Counted from the stretch's first letter, positions 54,816 to 63,325 are shown. The stretch is DNA of 64,000 nucleotides from Pseudobutyrivibrio sp. (GCA_024697025.1 JAILGH010000046.1:1-64000), one strand, 5' to 3'. The notes: generated by a model from the letters alone, not told the origin. Numbers and translations are program-made.

Positions 54816-56150
54816 CTAGAAAAACATTTCAAAACCAGCGATAATATATTTTCTTGCATCTGCCATAGAAACGATTCTATCGATATGACCATGAGCAGCT
54901 GCTGTAAGTGCGCTATCCTGAAGTGAAGCGTAATCCTTTTGGATTGCGTCAAGATCAGTGCCATCATCGCTGAGAATCTTGGCTGCCTTAGAAGCCTCCA
55001 TAGCTCCTACTGCTGCTGAATCAAAAGCGTAAACTAAATCAGCACCAAGTGACTTAGAATTCATAAGAACATAAGCACTGCCATAGGCCTGCTTCATAAT
55101 AAGGTTGAGCTTTGGAATGCTAGAATCTACGAATCTCTGTGTCATCTGAGCAAGGGCTCTTGGAAGACGCTTTTCTTGACATGTGCAAGCCTTGAATGCA
55201 GCAACATTAGTAAGTGAAAGAACTGGGATTTCGTACATATCGCAAAGATCAACAAAATCTGCTGCCTTTTCACAACCGGCTGCTGAAAGGAATGCCTCGC
55301 CGTCGATTTCTCTGTTACCAACAACACCGATAGTAACACCATCAAGCTTCATAAGTCCTGTAACAATTTCTTTGGCGAAACCAGCCTTAAGCTCGATGAA
55401 TTGTCTATTGTCAGCAAGTTCTGTTGCAACTGCAGCAGCATCGCCAACCTTTGACTCGAGACCTTCAGATGCTCTATTTAAATCATCTGTAGCCTCAACA
55501 ATATCATTTGGAATTAATGAGATGACTTGTTTGATAGAAGCAACGACTTCATCAAGTGAGCCGTGCATATCTACTGTACCAGCCTCTTCGAACTGGAATG
55601 CAGCTGAAGAAGTATCGCACTCATCTGAACGATTGCCAGTGATTGTGTCAGGTGAGTTAATAAATAGAGATGCTCCATCTAACATGAATGTAAAATCAGC
55701 AAGAGCTGGAAGAACTGAAAGTCCACCGCCACATTTGCCAGCTACACACATGAGTTGTGGAATAACTCCTTTTACATCTGCAGCTTTTTCAATCACAGCA
55801 CCAAGTGCTTCAAGTGCATCAAATGACTCCTGAAGACGAACTCCGCCGCAATCAATAAAACCAATTACTGGAGCGCCTACCTTGAGAGCCATGTCATATA
55901 CTGAAAGGATCTTCTTTGCATGCATTTCACCAATTGTGCCCCCTAATACTTCGGCATTCTGGCTGAAGACAAACACTAAAGTTCCGTCAACTAGACCATG
56001 ACCAATAATTACTCCGTCTGATGGTTCTTTCTTTGCATCAAGGTTAAAATCTGTATTACGCGAAACAACTAAAGATTGAAGTTCAACAAAGCTGTTGTCG
56101 TCAAGTAATGCGTTGATTCTAGCCTGAGCTTGATTTGAATCACTACCCAT
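54816..56150 (-). CDS. Acyl-CoA carboxyltransferase subunit (MmdA/12S-like), divergent
   Basis: Crotonase-fold carboxyltransferase related to methylmalonyl-CoA decarboxylase alpha. The N-half has ARINALLDDNSFVEL, DGVIIGHGLVDG and VLGGTIGEMHAKKI; the C-half has KQAYGSAYVLMNSKSLGADLVYA. At 444 aa it is shorter than the usual 510 or so. The GGA-x-YSPAL block reads GGGLSVLPAL and the PGFLPG motif is replaced by NVAAFKAC. The start at 56150 (MGSDSNQ) has GGAGG 6 bases upstream; the longer frame to 56180 is not supported. First gene of the operon. Substrate (methylmalonyl-, malonyl- or glutaconyl-CoA) unknown. Confidence 0.88.
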   Translation of the reverse strand: MGSDSNQAQARINALLDDNSFVELQSLVVSRNTDFNLDAKKEPSDGVIIGHGLVDGTLVFVFSQNAEVLGGTIGEMHAKKILSVYDMALKVGAPVIGFIDCGGVRLQESFDALEALGAVIEKAADVKGVIPQLMCVAGKCGGGLSVLPALADFTFMLDGASLFINSPDTITGNRSDECDTSSAAFQFEEAGTVDMHGSLDEVVASIKQVISLIPNDIVEATDDLNRASEGLESKVGDAAAVATELADNRQFIELKAGFAKEIVTGLMKLDGVTIGVVGNREIDGEAFLSAAGCEKAADFVDLCDMYEIPVLSLTNVAAFKACTCQEKRLPRALAQMTQRFVDSSIPKLNLIMKQAYGSAYVLMNSKSLGADLVYAFDSAAVGAMEASKAAKILSDDGTDLDAIQKDYASLQDSALTAAAHGHIDRIVSMADARKYIIAGFEMFF

Positions 56151-56293
56151 CTTGTACCTCCATTTATATAAATATTTCAAATTTCTCGCAAGTTTAATGA
56201 TATCGTTTTTTCAACATCAAATCAATGAAGTTTCGTTAAAAAATTATCACAACTTTAGAGCCCAAAGATTGTCTAGTTTTTCGTAAAAAAAAT

Positions 56294-56316
56294 AGAGTTT
56301 TGCCTTGCAAAACTCT
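56294..56316 (-). terminator. scpAB terminator
   Basis: AGAGTTTTGC / GCAAAACTCT is a stem with a short AAG loop, followed on the minus strand by ATTTTTTTT. Confidence 0.92.
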
Positions 56317-56324
56317 AATAAATT

Positions 56325-56897
56325 TTAAATTGTAACTTCGACGTTATTTGCTTCGTTTTCAGCTTCCATTTTAAACTCCTCAATTTGAGTTTGAGAAAGC
56401 TCTGGAAGCTCGTCGATTGAACTCACTCCAAACGAACGAAGAAACTCTTCTGTAGTACCAAAAAGCATTGGTCTACCAGGCGCATCCAAACGACCAAGCT
56501 CTGTACATAATCCGTACTCCACAAGCTTGGATACTGCAAAATCACAAGACACACCACGAATCTTTTCTATTTCTGATTTTGTGATTGGTTGCTTGTAAGC
56601 AATAATAGAAAGCGTTTCAAGTAGCACATCCGTAAGTACGTATTTTTTAGGTTGCTTTGCTATTCTAATGAGGTACTCATAGATTTCTGGGCTAGTGCAC
56701 ATCTGATAAGCACCGTCCAACTCTGTAATTGTAATACCTCTATTTTGTTTTTCGTATGAAGCCTTAAGATTGTTTATTGCTTCAACAATTTGTTTATCAT
56801 CTACCTCGAGAGCCTTTGCAATCTTAGATGGTTCAACCGTACCACCCATAGCAAATAAGATGCCTTCGACAATGTTTTCTATTTCAGATATATTCAT
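56325..56897 (-). CDS. scpB: Segregation and condensation protein B
   Basis: Subunit of the SMC-ScpAB condensin. Winged-helix repeats show IVEGILFAMGGTVEPSKIAKAL, GITITELDGAYQMCTSPE, VLTDVLLETLSIIAYKQPITKSEIEKIRG and LGRLDAPGRPMLFGTTEEFL. The 190 aa are typical. It follows scpA after a 69-base gap with no terminator seen. Confidence 0.96.
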   Translation of the reverse strand: MNISEIENIVEGILFAMGGTVEPSKIAKALEVDDKQIVEAINNLKASYEKQNRGITITELDGAYQMCTSPEIYEYLIRIAKQPKKYVLTDVLLETLSIIAYKQPITKSEIEKIRGVSCDFAVSKLVEYGLCTELGRLDAPGRPMLFGTTEEFLRSFGVSSIDELPELSQTQIEEFKMEAENEANNVEVTI

Positions 56898-56966
56898 TAA
56901 TCATAACCTCCAACAAGGAACAAATGCCAAGAAAATTCATCGATGACACTTGTTTAGCATATGCTT

Positions 56967-57722
56967 TTAAGCAGCTATCTTAGATTCAATCACAATGTCA
57001 GTAAATGTGTCTTCCTGAGTGATATAAATCTGTCCAGCCTTCATCATCTCAAGAATGCAAAGGAAGGTAACTATAACCTCTGTCTTAGAATGAGCTGCTT
57101 CCAAAAGATTCCTAAAACTAAACGTATTATGTGCCTTCGCAAATGCGATAGTCCATTCCATTTTTTGTTCCAAAGAAACCTCTTCTTTTTTGATTTTGCC
57201 AAAGGTAGAACGAATTGGATCCCTTCTGTTGTCCTGACGTCTAAGCACCTGTTGGAATATGTCATTGAGCTTGTTAAGGGTAAGCTCAGACATGAGTTCT
57301 TCTAAATCAACTGGCTGCTCGTACTTTAAAACCTCTTCCGGAATAGTTGGCTCTTTGTAGAATACTAAGCTTGCATCCATCTGTCTATCTCTAAGCTGAT
57401 AAGAGATAGTCTTGTACATCTTGTATTCGAGAAGCTGCTGGACAAGCTCCGCACGTGGATCTTCATTTTCTTCGCCGTCTTCTGATTTGTCTTCCTGAGG
57501 AAGAAGCATACGACTTTTGATATCCAAAAGCGTAGTTGCCATAAGCAAAAACTCAGACATGATATCCAAATCACTTTGATCCATAGCACGGACGTAGTCC
57601 ATATATTGATCAGTGATTTCTACAATTGGAATATCGTAAATATCAACTTTATTCTTGTCAATCAGATGCAATAATAAATCCAACGGACCTTCAAACACCT
57701 GAAGCTTAACGTTCATTTCCAC
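56967..57722 (-). CDS. scpA: Segregation and condensation protein A
   Basis: Kleisin subunit of the SMC-ScpAB condensin. VFEGPLDLLLHLIDKNKVDIYDIPI is diagnostic, with LLMATTLLDIKSRMLLP in the N-terminal domain and a C-terminal winged helix ending near TEVIVTFLCILEMMKAGQI. 251 aa. The GTG at 57722 has GGAG 8 bases upstream; an ATG two codons later is the alternative start. Confidence 0.96.
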   Translation of the reverse strand: MEMNVKLQVFEGPLDLLLHLIDKNKVDIYDIPIVEITDQYMDYVRAMDQSDLDIMSEFLLMATTLLDIKSRMLLPQEDKSEDGEENEDPRAELVQQLLEYKMYKTISYQLRDRQMDASLVFYKEPTIPEEVLKYEQPVDLEELMSELTLNKLNDIFQQVLRRQDNRRDPIRSTFGKIKKEEVSLEQKMEWTIAFAKAHNTFSFRNLLEAAHSKTEVIVTFLCILEMMKAGQIYITQEDTFTDIVIESKIAA

Positions 57723-57760
57723 TATATTTTCTCCAAACTGTTATCGTATATAAGTAAAAA

Positions 57761-57787
57761 AGCCCTGTACCTTTATGGTACAGGACT
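57761..57787 (-). terminator. icd terminator
   Basis: AGTCCTGTACC / GGTACAGGGCT stem with an ATAAA loop, followed by TTTTTT on the minus strand. Confidence 0.92.
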
Positions 57788-57853
57788 ATTATAGTTGACT
57801 ATATTGTGTTGTGTCAATATGCAAACCACAAGATTTAGTGTTTTCAGACGATT

Positions 57854-59059
57854 CTATAAAGATTCGAGAGTTTTACGAATTTCGATGATGAAATCACGAG
57901 AATTAAGGACTGTTGGATTTTCAATTGATGTAATTAAAGCCAAATCCTTTGTCATCTTGCCATCCTCGATTGTCTTCACACAAGCCTTTTCAAGCTTGTC
58001 AGCAAAAGCTGAAAGCTCTGGAATATTATCAAGCTCTCCACGCTTTCTAAGAGCTCCTGTCCAAGCAAAGATTGTTGCTACAGAATTTGTAGATGTCTCC
58101 TCGCCCTTAAGGTGCTTGTAGTAATGACGCTGAACAGTACCGTGAGCAGCTTCGTACTCGTAGTAACCAGCAGGGCTAACAAGTACAGAAGTCATCATTG
58201 CAAGTGAACCAAATGCTGATGAAATCATATCTGACATAACATCACCATCATAATTCTTACATGCCCAGATGAATCCACCTTCTGATTTCATTACACGTGC
58301 AACTGCATCATCAATAAGAGTATAGAAATACTCGATGCCAGCAGCATCAAATGCGCTCTTGTATTCCTTGTCAAAGATTTCCTGGAAGATATCCTTAAAT
58401 GTATGATCGTACTTCTTAGAAATTGTGTCCTTTGTTGCAAACCATAAATCCTGCTTTGTATCTAAAGCGTATTTAAAACAGCTATGAGCAAAGCTCTCAA
58501 TTGAGTTGTCAAGATTGTGCTGTCCTTGGACAACACCAGGACCATTAAATGTATGAACTAAAGAACGCTCTTCTGTTCCATCCTCAGCTGTATAAACAAG
58601 CTCAACCTTGCCTGCAGCAGGGATAACCATTTCTGTGTTCTTATAAACATCGCCGTAAGCGTGACGTGCAATTGTTATAGGCTTCTTCCAAGACTTAACA
58701 TTTGGCTCGATTCCCTTAACAACGATTGGAGCTCTAAATACTGTTCCATCAAGGATTGCTCTGATAGTACCATTAGGACTCTTCCACATCTCTTTAAGCT
58801 TGTACTCTGTCATACGAGCAGCATTAGGCGTGATTGTTGCACACTTAACAGCAACTCCGTATTTTTTGGTAGCTTCTGCTGATTCAACTGTTACTTTGTC
58901 ATCTGTTTCATTTCTGTGCTCAAGACCAAGATCATAATACTCTGTCTTTAAATCGATGTAAGGAAGCAAAAGTTCATCCTTAATCATCTGCCAAAGTATT
59001 CTGGTCATTTCATCTCCATCCATCTCAACCAATGGAGTTGTCATCTGAATTTTACTCAT
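57854..59059 (-). CDS. icd: NADP-dependent isocitrate dehydrogenase (eukaryote-like type)
   Basis: Oxidatively decarboxylates isocitrate to 2-oxoglutarate. [51 protein letters not shown] and [13 protein letters not shown] mark the homodimeric class shared with mitochondrial and cytosolic IDH. The start at 59059 (MSKIQM, 401 aa) has AAGGAG 7 bases upstream; the frame to 59095 is unsupported. A long inverted repeat stands just upstream of the ribosome binding site. No other Krebs-cycle gene is nearby; a role in glutamate and NADPH supply is likely. Confidence 0.96.
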   Translation of the reverse strand: MSKIQMTTPLVEMDGDEMTRILWQMIKDELLLPYIDLKTEYYDLGLEHRNETDDKVTVESAEATKKYGVAVKCATITPNAARMTEYKLKEMWKSPNGTIRAILDGTVFRAPIVVKGIEPNVKSWKKPITIARHAYGDVYKNTEMVIPAAGKVELVYTAEDGTEERSLVHTFNGPGVVQGQHNLDNSIESFAHSCFKYALDTKQDLWFATKDTISKKYDHTFKDIFQEIFDKEYKSAFDAAGIEYFYTLIDDAVARVMKSEGGFIWACKNYDGDVMSDMISSAFGSLAMMTSVLVSPAGYYEYEAAHGTVQRHYYKHLKGEETSTNSVATIFAWTGALRKRGELDNIPELSAFADKLEKACVKTIEDGKMTKDLALITSIENPTVLNSRDFIIEIRKTLESL

Positions 59060-59083
59060 AGTTATTCTCCTTAAATATAGTCC

Positions 59084-59173
59084 ATAAAATCTCAAGTTAA
59101 CAATCTATTGTATTTCTTCCCTCGACTAACACGTCTCGTACAGAAATCAATAAGATTGTTAACTAGATTTTAT
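59084..59173. repeat. Long imperfect inverted repeat between leuS and icd
   Basis: Arms at 59084..59117 and 59142..59173 pair at 31 positions with three small bulges, around a 24-base loop. Longest uninterrupted paired block: AGTTAACAATCT. It starts 20 bases after the leuS stop and ends about 15 bases before the icd ribosome binding site. There is no T-run after it, so it is not an ordinary terminator. It could be a processing or stability hairpin, a regulator of icd translation, or a small mobile repeat. Confidence 0.75.
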
Positions 59174-59193
59174 TCATTTATTACCCTTTAATA

Positions 59194-61599
59194 TTATTTA
59201 GCAACAAGATTAACTATCTTGTTAGGGACGTAGATTTCTTTAACAAGGTTCTTGCCTTCGATTGCTGCAGCTACGGCCTCATTTGCTTTTGCAAGAGCAA
59301 GTGCCTGATCCTTTTCACATCCATTAGGGATTGTGATAGTAGCCTTAAGCTTACCGTTGATTTGAACTGCGATTTCGATATTTGCTTCAACAATCTTCTT
59401 TGGATCAAATGCTGGCCAAGCAGAAAGTGAAACATAACCTTCTCCGCCAAGCTCAGAGTACATCTCCTCGCAAAGATGTGGAGCAAATGGAGCCAAAATC
59501 TTAACAAGTAAGATAAGGTTGTCCTTAGTAATATGTCCCTCTGAAACTATATCGTTAAGAAGTCCCATCATAGCTGCGATAGCTGTATTAAACTTCATAG
59601 CCTCGATATCTTCAGAAACCTTCTTGATTGTCTTGTGAATTCCTGTCTCGATTGAATCTGAGTTTGCTTCATCAGTAACAATATCAGTAAGACCTGCAAA
59701 TCTCTCAAGGAATCTCTTACATCCGCGAACTGATGCATCAGACCAAGGAGCAGCTGCGCCGTAATCACCCATGAATAATACATAAGTACGAAGTGTATCT
59801 GCGCCATAAGCATCAACGATATCAAGTGGGTCAATAACGTTGCCACGAGATTTAGACATCTTCTGTCCATCCTCGCCAAGAATCATACCCTGTGCACTTC
59901 TCTTCTTGTATGGCTCTGGAGTATTAACTACACCAATGTCATATAGGAAGTGATGCCAGAAACGTGAATATATTAAGTGGCGAGTAACATGCTCCATACC
60001 ACCGTTGTACCAATCTACAGGCATCCAGTAGTTGAGCTTGTCCATTGCGGCAAACTCCTTATCGTTGTGTGGATCGATATAACGAAGGAAATACCAAGAA
60101 GAACCAGCCCATTGAGGCATAGTATCTGTCTCGCGTTTTGCATCTTTGCCACACTTAGGACACTTGCAATTTACAAAGCTTTCTACTTTGGCGAGTGGCG
60201 ACTCACCGTCAGTACCTGGCTCAAAGTTTTCAAGAACAGGTAACTTGAGTGGAAGCTGATCAAATGGAACAGCCACATCTCCACATGTTGGACAGTGAAC
60301 AATTGGGATAGGCTCACCCCAGTAGCGCTGTCTGTTGAATGCCCAATCCTTCATCTTGAACTGAACACCTGCTTTTCCGCATCCAAGCTTTTCTAATTCT
60401 TGAATCATTCTATCTATAGAGTCCTTTTTGTTATTAAGACCGTTTAAGAACTCTGAGTTAATCATGTTGCCTTCGCCTGTGTATGCTTCTTTTGTAACAT
60501 CACCACCCTCAATTACAGGGATGATGTCAATGCCAAACTTAGTAGCAAAGTCCCAGTCACGCTGATCGTGAGCAGGCACAGCCATGATTGCGCCAGTACC
60601 ATATCCCATCATTACATAGTCAGAGATAAATACAGGAATCTTCTTGCCAGTGATAGGGTTAATTGCATCAAAGCCCTCTACTCTAACACCAGTCTTGTCC
60701 TTTGAGACAAGCTGTGTACGCTCGAACTCAGACTTCTTCTGGCACTCTTCACGATATGCCATAATCGCATCCATGTTAGAAATCTTGTCGGCATATTTGT
60801 CGATATAAGGATGCTCTGGAGCAATAACCATAAATGTAACACCGCAAAGTGTATCTGGACGAGTTGTATAAATTTCAAGCTTATCTTCAATGCCATCGAG
60901 AGTAAAGTTTACAAAAGCACCTTTAGACTTTCCAATCCAGTTAACCTGCTGCTGCTTGATGTTCTCTGGGAAGTCCACCTCTTCTAATCCTTGAAGAAGC
61001 TTATCAGCATATTCTGTGATTCGAAGGTACCAAACGTCCTTTTCTTTTTGAATGACATCACTGTGACAGATATCACATTTGCCACCTTGAGAATCCTCAT
61101 TAGAAAGAACAACTTTACAGTGAGGACAATAGTTAACTAAAGTCTTATCTCTAAATACAAGGCCCTTTTCAAACATCTTTAGGAAAATCCACTGAGTCCA
61201 CTTGTAGTAATCCTCTTGAGTTGTATCAATAGTACGGCTGTAATCAAAAGAAAAACCTACGCTCTTAAGCTGCATAGTGAACTTTTTGATGTTGTCATCT
61301 GTGATTTTTCTAGGATGTGTATTTGTCTTTACAGCATAGTTTTCTGTAGGAAGACCAAATGCATCAAATCCGATTGGGAAAAGTACATTATATCCTTCCA
61401 TTCTGCGCTTTCTAGAAACTACTTCTACAGAAGAATAAGCCTTAATATGACCAACATGCATACCCGCTCCTGATGGGTATGGGAACTCTACAAGGCCATA
61501 GAATTTAGGCTTATCTGAGCCATCAACAGCCTTGAAGATATCATCCTTCTCCCAAGCTGCTTGCCATTTTTTTTCAATTGCTTTGAAATTGTGCTTCAT
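59194..61599 (-). CDS. leuS: Leucyl-tRNA synthetase
   Basis: Charges tRNA-Leu. HIGH motif as FPYPSGAGMHVGHIKAY, a zinc-type cysteine set (CPHC, CDIC) near residue 160-180, the CP1 editing domain with TTRPDTLCGVTFMVI and MAVPAHDQRDWDF, and KMSKS in EDGQKMSKSRGN. The 801 aa are full length. No T-box is seen in the short leader, unlike many Firmicute leuS genes. Its promoter overlaps the terminator of the upstream lipoprotein gene. Confidence 0.98.
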   Translation of the reverse strand: MKHNFKAIEKKWQAAWEKDDIFKAVDGSDKPKFYGLVEFPYPSGAGMHVGHIKAYSSVEVVSRKRRMEGYNVLFPIGFDAFGLPTENYAVKTNTHPRKITDDNIKKFTMQLKSVGFSFDYSRTIDTTQEDYYKWTQWIFLKMFEKGLVFRDKTLVNYCPHCKVVLSNEDSQGGKCDICHSDVIQKEKDVWYLRITEYADKLLQGLEEVDFPENIKQQQVNWIGKSKGAFVNFTLDGIEDKLEIYTTRPDTLCGVTFMVIAPEHPYIDKYADKISNMDAIMAYREECQKKSEFERTQLVSKDKTGVRVEGFDAINPITGKKIPVFISDYVMMGYGTGAIMAVPAHDQRDWDFATKFGIDIIPVIEGGDVTKEAYTGEGNMINSEFLNGLNNKKDSIDRMIQELEKLGCGKAGVQFKMKDWAFNRQRYWGEPIPIVHCPTCGDVAVPFDQLPLKLPVLENFEPGTDGESPLAKVESFVNCKCPKCGKDAKRETDTMPQWAGSSWYFLRYIDPHNDKEFAAMDKLNYWMPVDWYNGGMEHVTRHLIYSRFWHHFLYDIGVVNTPEPYKKRSAQGMILGEDGQKMSKSRGNVIDPLDIVDAYGADTLRTYVLFMGDYGAAAPWSDASVRGCKRFLERFAGLTDIVTDEANSDSIETGIHKTIKKVSEDIEAMKFNTAIAAMMGLLNDIVSEGHITKDNLILLVKILAPFAPHLCEEMYSELGGEGYVSLSAWPAFDPKKIVEANIEIAVQINGKLKATITIPNGCEKDQALALAKANEAVAAAIEGKNLVKEIYVPNKIVNLVAK

Positions 61600-61634
61600 T
61601 TATATCACCTCGTATATACCTAAACTAATCAAAA

Positions 61635-61663
61635 ATTATAATAAAAGCTGTGAAGTTTTGCAA
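61635..61663 (-). promoter_or_regulatory. leuS promoter
   Basis: -35 TTGCAA (61663..61658), 17-base spacer, -10 TATAAT (61640..61635). The -35 lies in the apex and the spacer in one arm of the terminator hairpin of the gene upstream. Confidence 0.8.
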
Positions 61664-61679
61664 TCAAAACTCCACAGCT
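61646..61679 (-). terminator. Terminator of the DUF4854-like lipoprotein gene
   Basis: AGCTGTG and AGTTTTG pair with CAAAACT and CACAGCT in a long stem with small bulges, followed on the minus strand by TTTATTATAATTTTTG. Confidence 0.75.
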
Positions 61680-61691
61680 AGTCATAGATTT

Positions 61692-61713
61692 TTGTTTTTC
61701 TGAAGAAAAACAA
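61692..61713. repeat. Perfect short hairpin in the leuS upstream region
   Basis: TTGTTTTTC (61692..61700) and GAAAAACAA (61705..61713) flank a TGAA loop. It lies between the upstream lipoprotein gene and its terminator. On the minus strand it is followed by AAAATC rather than T, so it is not itself a terminator. Confidence 0.5.
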
Positions 61714-61802
61714 GAGCGGAACATTATCCGATATTTTCACTCTTTATTATTACTTTTATTGAAAACATGTGTTAGTTAATACAAAAAGTCACTAAGACTG
61801 AA

Positions 61803-62333
61803 TTAAAACTCATGACTTAAGATTTCAGTACCCTTATCATCTGTGTAGACAACTTTCATAGTAATATCTTCGACATTAACACCAATAGATGGAGCCATGA
61901 GCTTCTTTGCTGATTCCATTTGTGTTGCCATCTTTTCCCACTCATCATCTGTCATTGCTTCTTTTGCCTTTGCTATTTGATCATCAGTTAGGCTACCTAA
62001 ATTATAGTAATAAATCATTGTATTGCCTTCACACTTGATATCAATATCCATATTAGCTGCTGAAGAAGATGAATCAATTGCTGCCTTTAACTCGTCTGGA
62101 TGCTCATTAAAATAATCCTCTAAAGTTTTAGCTTCTTCTGTAGCTGACTCTTCTTCTGTCTTCTCTTCTACTTTTTCCTCAGTCTCAGTTGTTTTTTCAG
62201 CTTCTTCTACTTTCTTATCGTCTTGTGCCTCAACAGCCTTAGTATCTTCAACTGCTTCATCTTTTCCACCACATCCCATAAAAAGAGCAGATGCAAGCAT
62301 TGTTCCCACCAATATTTTTGCCAGATTCTTCAT
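61803..62333 (-). CDS. Lipoprotein with DUF4854-like domain
   Basis: The signal MKNLAKILVGTMLASALFMGC ends in lipobox FMGC (Cys21). A strongly acidic Glu/Lys/Thr spacer (about 25-70) leads to a C-terminal domain (LEDYFNEHPDELKAAIDS through YTDDKGTEILSHEF) resembling DUF4854, common in Gram-positive gut bacteria and of unknown function. No enzyme motif. Good AAGGAGG before the ATG. It has its own promoter and terminator. Confidence 0.8.
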   Translation of the reverse strand: MKNLAKILVGTMLASALFMGCGGKDEAVEDTKAVEAQDDKKVEEAEKTTETEEKVEEKTEEESATEEAKTLEDYFNEHPDELKAAIDSSSSAANMDIDIKCEGNTMIYYYNLGSLTDDQIAKAKEAMTDDEWEKMATQMESAKKLMAPSIGVNVEDITMKVVYTDDKGTEILSHEF

Positions 62334-62375
62334 TCTAAATTATTCCTCCTTAATAATAATTAATTGTTCTTTTGA

Positions 62376-62404
62376 ATCGTACTAAATTACCACTAATTAG
62401 TCAA
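62376..62404 (-). promoter_or_regulatory. Promoter of the DUF4854-like lipoprotein gene
   Basis: -35 TTGACT (62404..62399), 17-base spacer, -10 TACGAT (62381..62376). It lies within a larger inverted repeat (62382..62416). Confidence 0.65.
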
Positions 62405-62416
62405 GCGGTAATTTAG
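62382..62416. repeat. Inverted repeat around the lipoprotein promoter
   Basis: CTAAATTACC (62382..62391) and GGTAATTTAG (62407..62416) are perfect 10-base arms 15 bases apart, bracketing the -35 box and overlapping the stop codon of the upstream gene. Candidate operator. Confidence 0.5.
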
Positions 62417-63204
62417 TTATCTTCGGTATTGCTTTCTTTTTTCTTTTTTATCTTCATGACTATAGAATATGCTCCGCCAATCATCGCGCCCATAACAGCT
62501 CCACCACATGCTTTTCTAAAAACCCTATTCAAGTCAATCCCACTTGAAGGACTTTTGATTGAATCATCATAGTTAAACTTTACACCGTCAACCAAAGTCT
62601 TAGTATCTTCAAAAAGATTATCTAGATTTGCATCCGGGTTATATGATTTAGTGTAAAAATAATAATAATCATTATTTACAATTGTACATAGACAAGCATT
62701 TTTAAAATCACCTGTAGCATCTTTTCCAATCATTGATAATTGAATATAAATATCATCCTGTTTTGACTTATATGTGCCTTTGTTTTCAAAATCAAAACCT
62801 TCTCCAGCTGCTTGTTTTGCGGCTTTTGCTATCTCGTCTGATAAGTCATCTATTTTCTTTTGAGAACAATCTTTAAGATGACCCATTTTAATATCGCCTT
62901 TTTGATAATAATCATACGAATTTATAAAGTAATAATCATCTGTATAAAGAGCCTGAAAATGTGAACCTGTTCCTTTCATTGAATTAATTAATTCATCTTC
63001 ATGTACGCCATATTCTTCGATGTTATCACCATATGATTTCTCACCATCAAATACAAAATTATACTTTTCTGGAATAGTAATTTCGTAATCTACACCCGAA
63101 GGTTTGAGAACCACGCTAGAACTATCTGCCGCCTTTGCAATTGGGGCCGTAAAAAAAGAAATGCCCATTGCAAAAACCAGAGCTTTTAAAAATGTTTTTT
63201 TCAT
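62413..63204 (-). CDS. Hypothetical exported protein with C-terminal membrane anchor
   Basis: Family not recognised. An N-terminal signal peptide (MKKTFLKALVFAMGISFFTAPIAKAA, cleavage likely near residue 26) is followed by a Tyr/Asp-rich extracellular domain of about 190 residues and one membrane helix near 231-250 (GGAVMGAMIGGAYSIVM), then a basic tail, KIKKKK. The layout implies a type I surface protein. AAGGAGG precedes the ATG. It has its own promoter with a palindrome over the -10, suggesting regulated expression. Confidence 0.75.
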   Translation of the reverse strand: MKKTFLKALVFAMGISFFTAPIAKAADSSSVVLKPSGVDYEITIPEKYNFVFDGEKSYGDNIEEYGVHEDELINSMKGTGSHFQALYTDDYYFINSYDYYQKGDIKMGHLKDCSQKKIDDLSDEIAKAAKQAAGEGFDFENKGTYKSKQDDIYIQLSMIGKDATGDFKNACLCTIVNNDYYYFYTKSYNPDANLDNLFEDTKTLVDGVKFNYDDSIKSPSSGIDLNRVFRKACGGAVMGAMIGGAYSIVMKIKKKKESNTEDN

Positions 63205-63244
63205 TAAATTATTCCCTCCTTGAAAAACACTGCGCTTTGTTATG

Positions 63245-63259
63245 GTAGTATAATACTAC
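63245..63259. promoter_or_regulatory. Palindromic operator candidate over a -10 box
   Basis: GTAGTAT-A-ATACTAC is a perfect 7-base inverted repeat with one central base covering the -10 element of the promoter of the exported-protein gene, a typical place for a repressor. Confidence 0.55.
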
Positions 63260-63278
63260 TTTATGAATTTGCTGTCAA
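63250..63278 (-). promoter_or_regulatory. Promoter of the exported-protein gene
   Basis: -35 TTGACA (63278..63273, perfect consensus), 17-base spacer, -10 TATTAT (63255..63250). Confidence 0.82.
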
Positions 63279-63325
63279 CACTTTTTTTCAAAATTTATTG
63301 CAAAGGATTTTCTTAAAGCAAAAAA

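Noticed and set aside
56154-56184. TTGCGA-17-TATAAA promoter-like pair before the carboxyltransferase gene
   Set aside because: The -10 box directly touches the GGAGG ribosome binding site, so the transcript would lack it.
59064-59096. TTGTTA-18-TATATT promoter-like pair before icd
   Set aside because: A transcript from it would begin inside the icd ribosome binding site, leaving no usable leader.
61600-61802. T-box riboswitch upstream of leuS
   Set aside because: No conserved T-box bulge sequence, specifier loop or antiterminator was seen, and the promoter lies only about 35 bases from the start codon.
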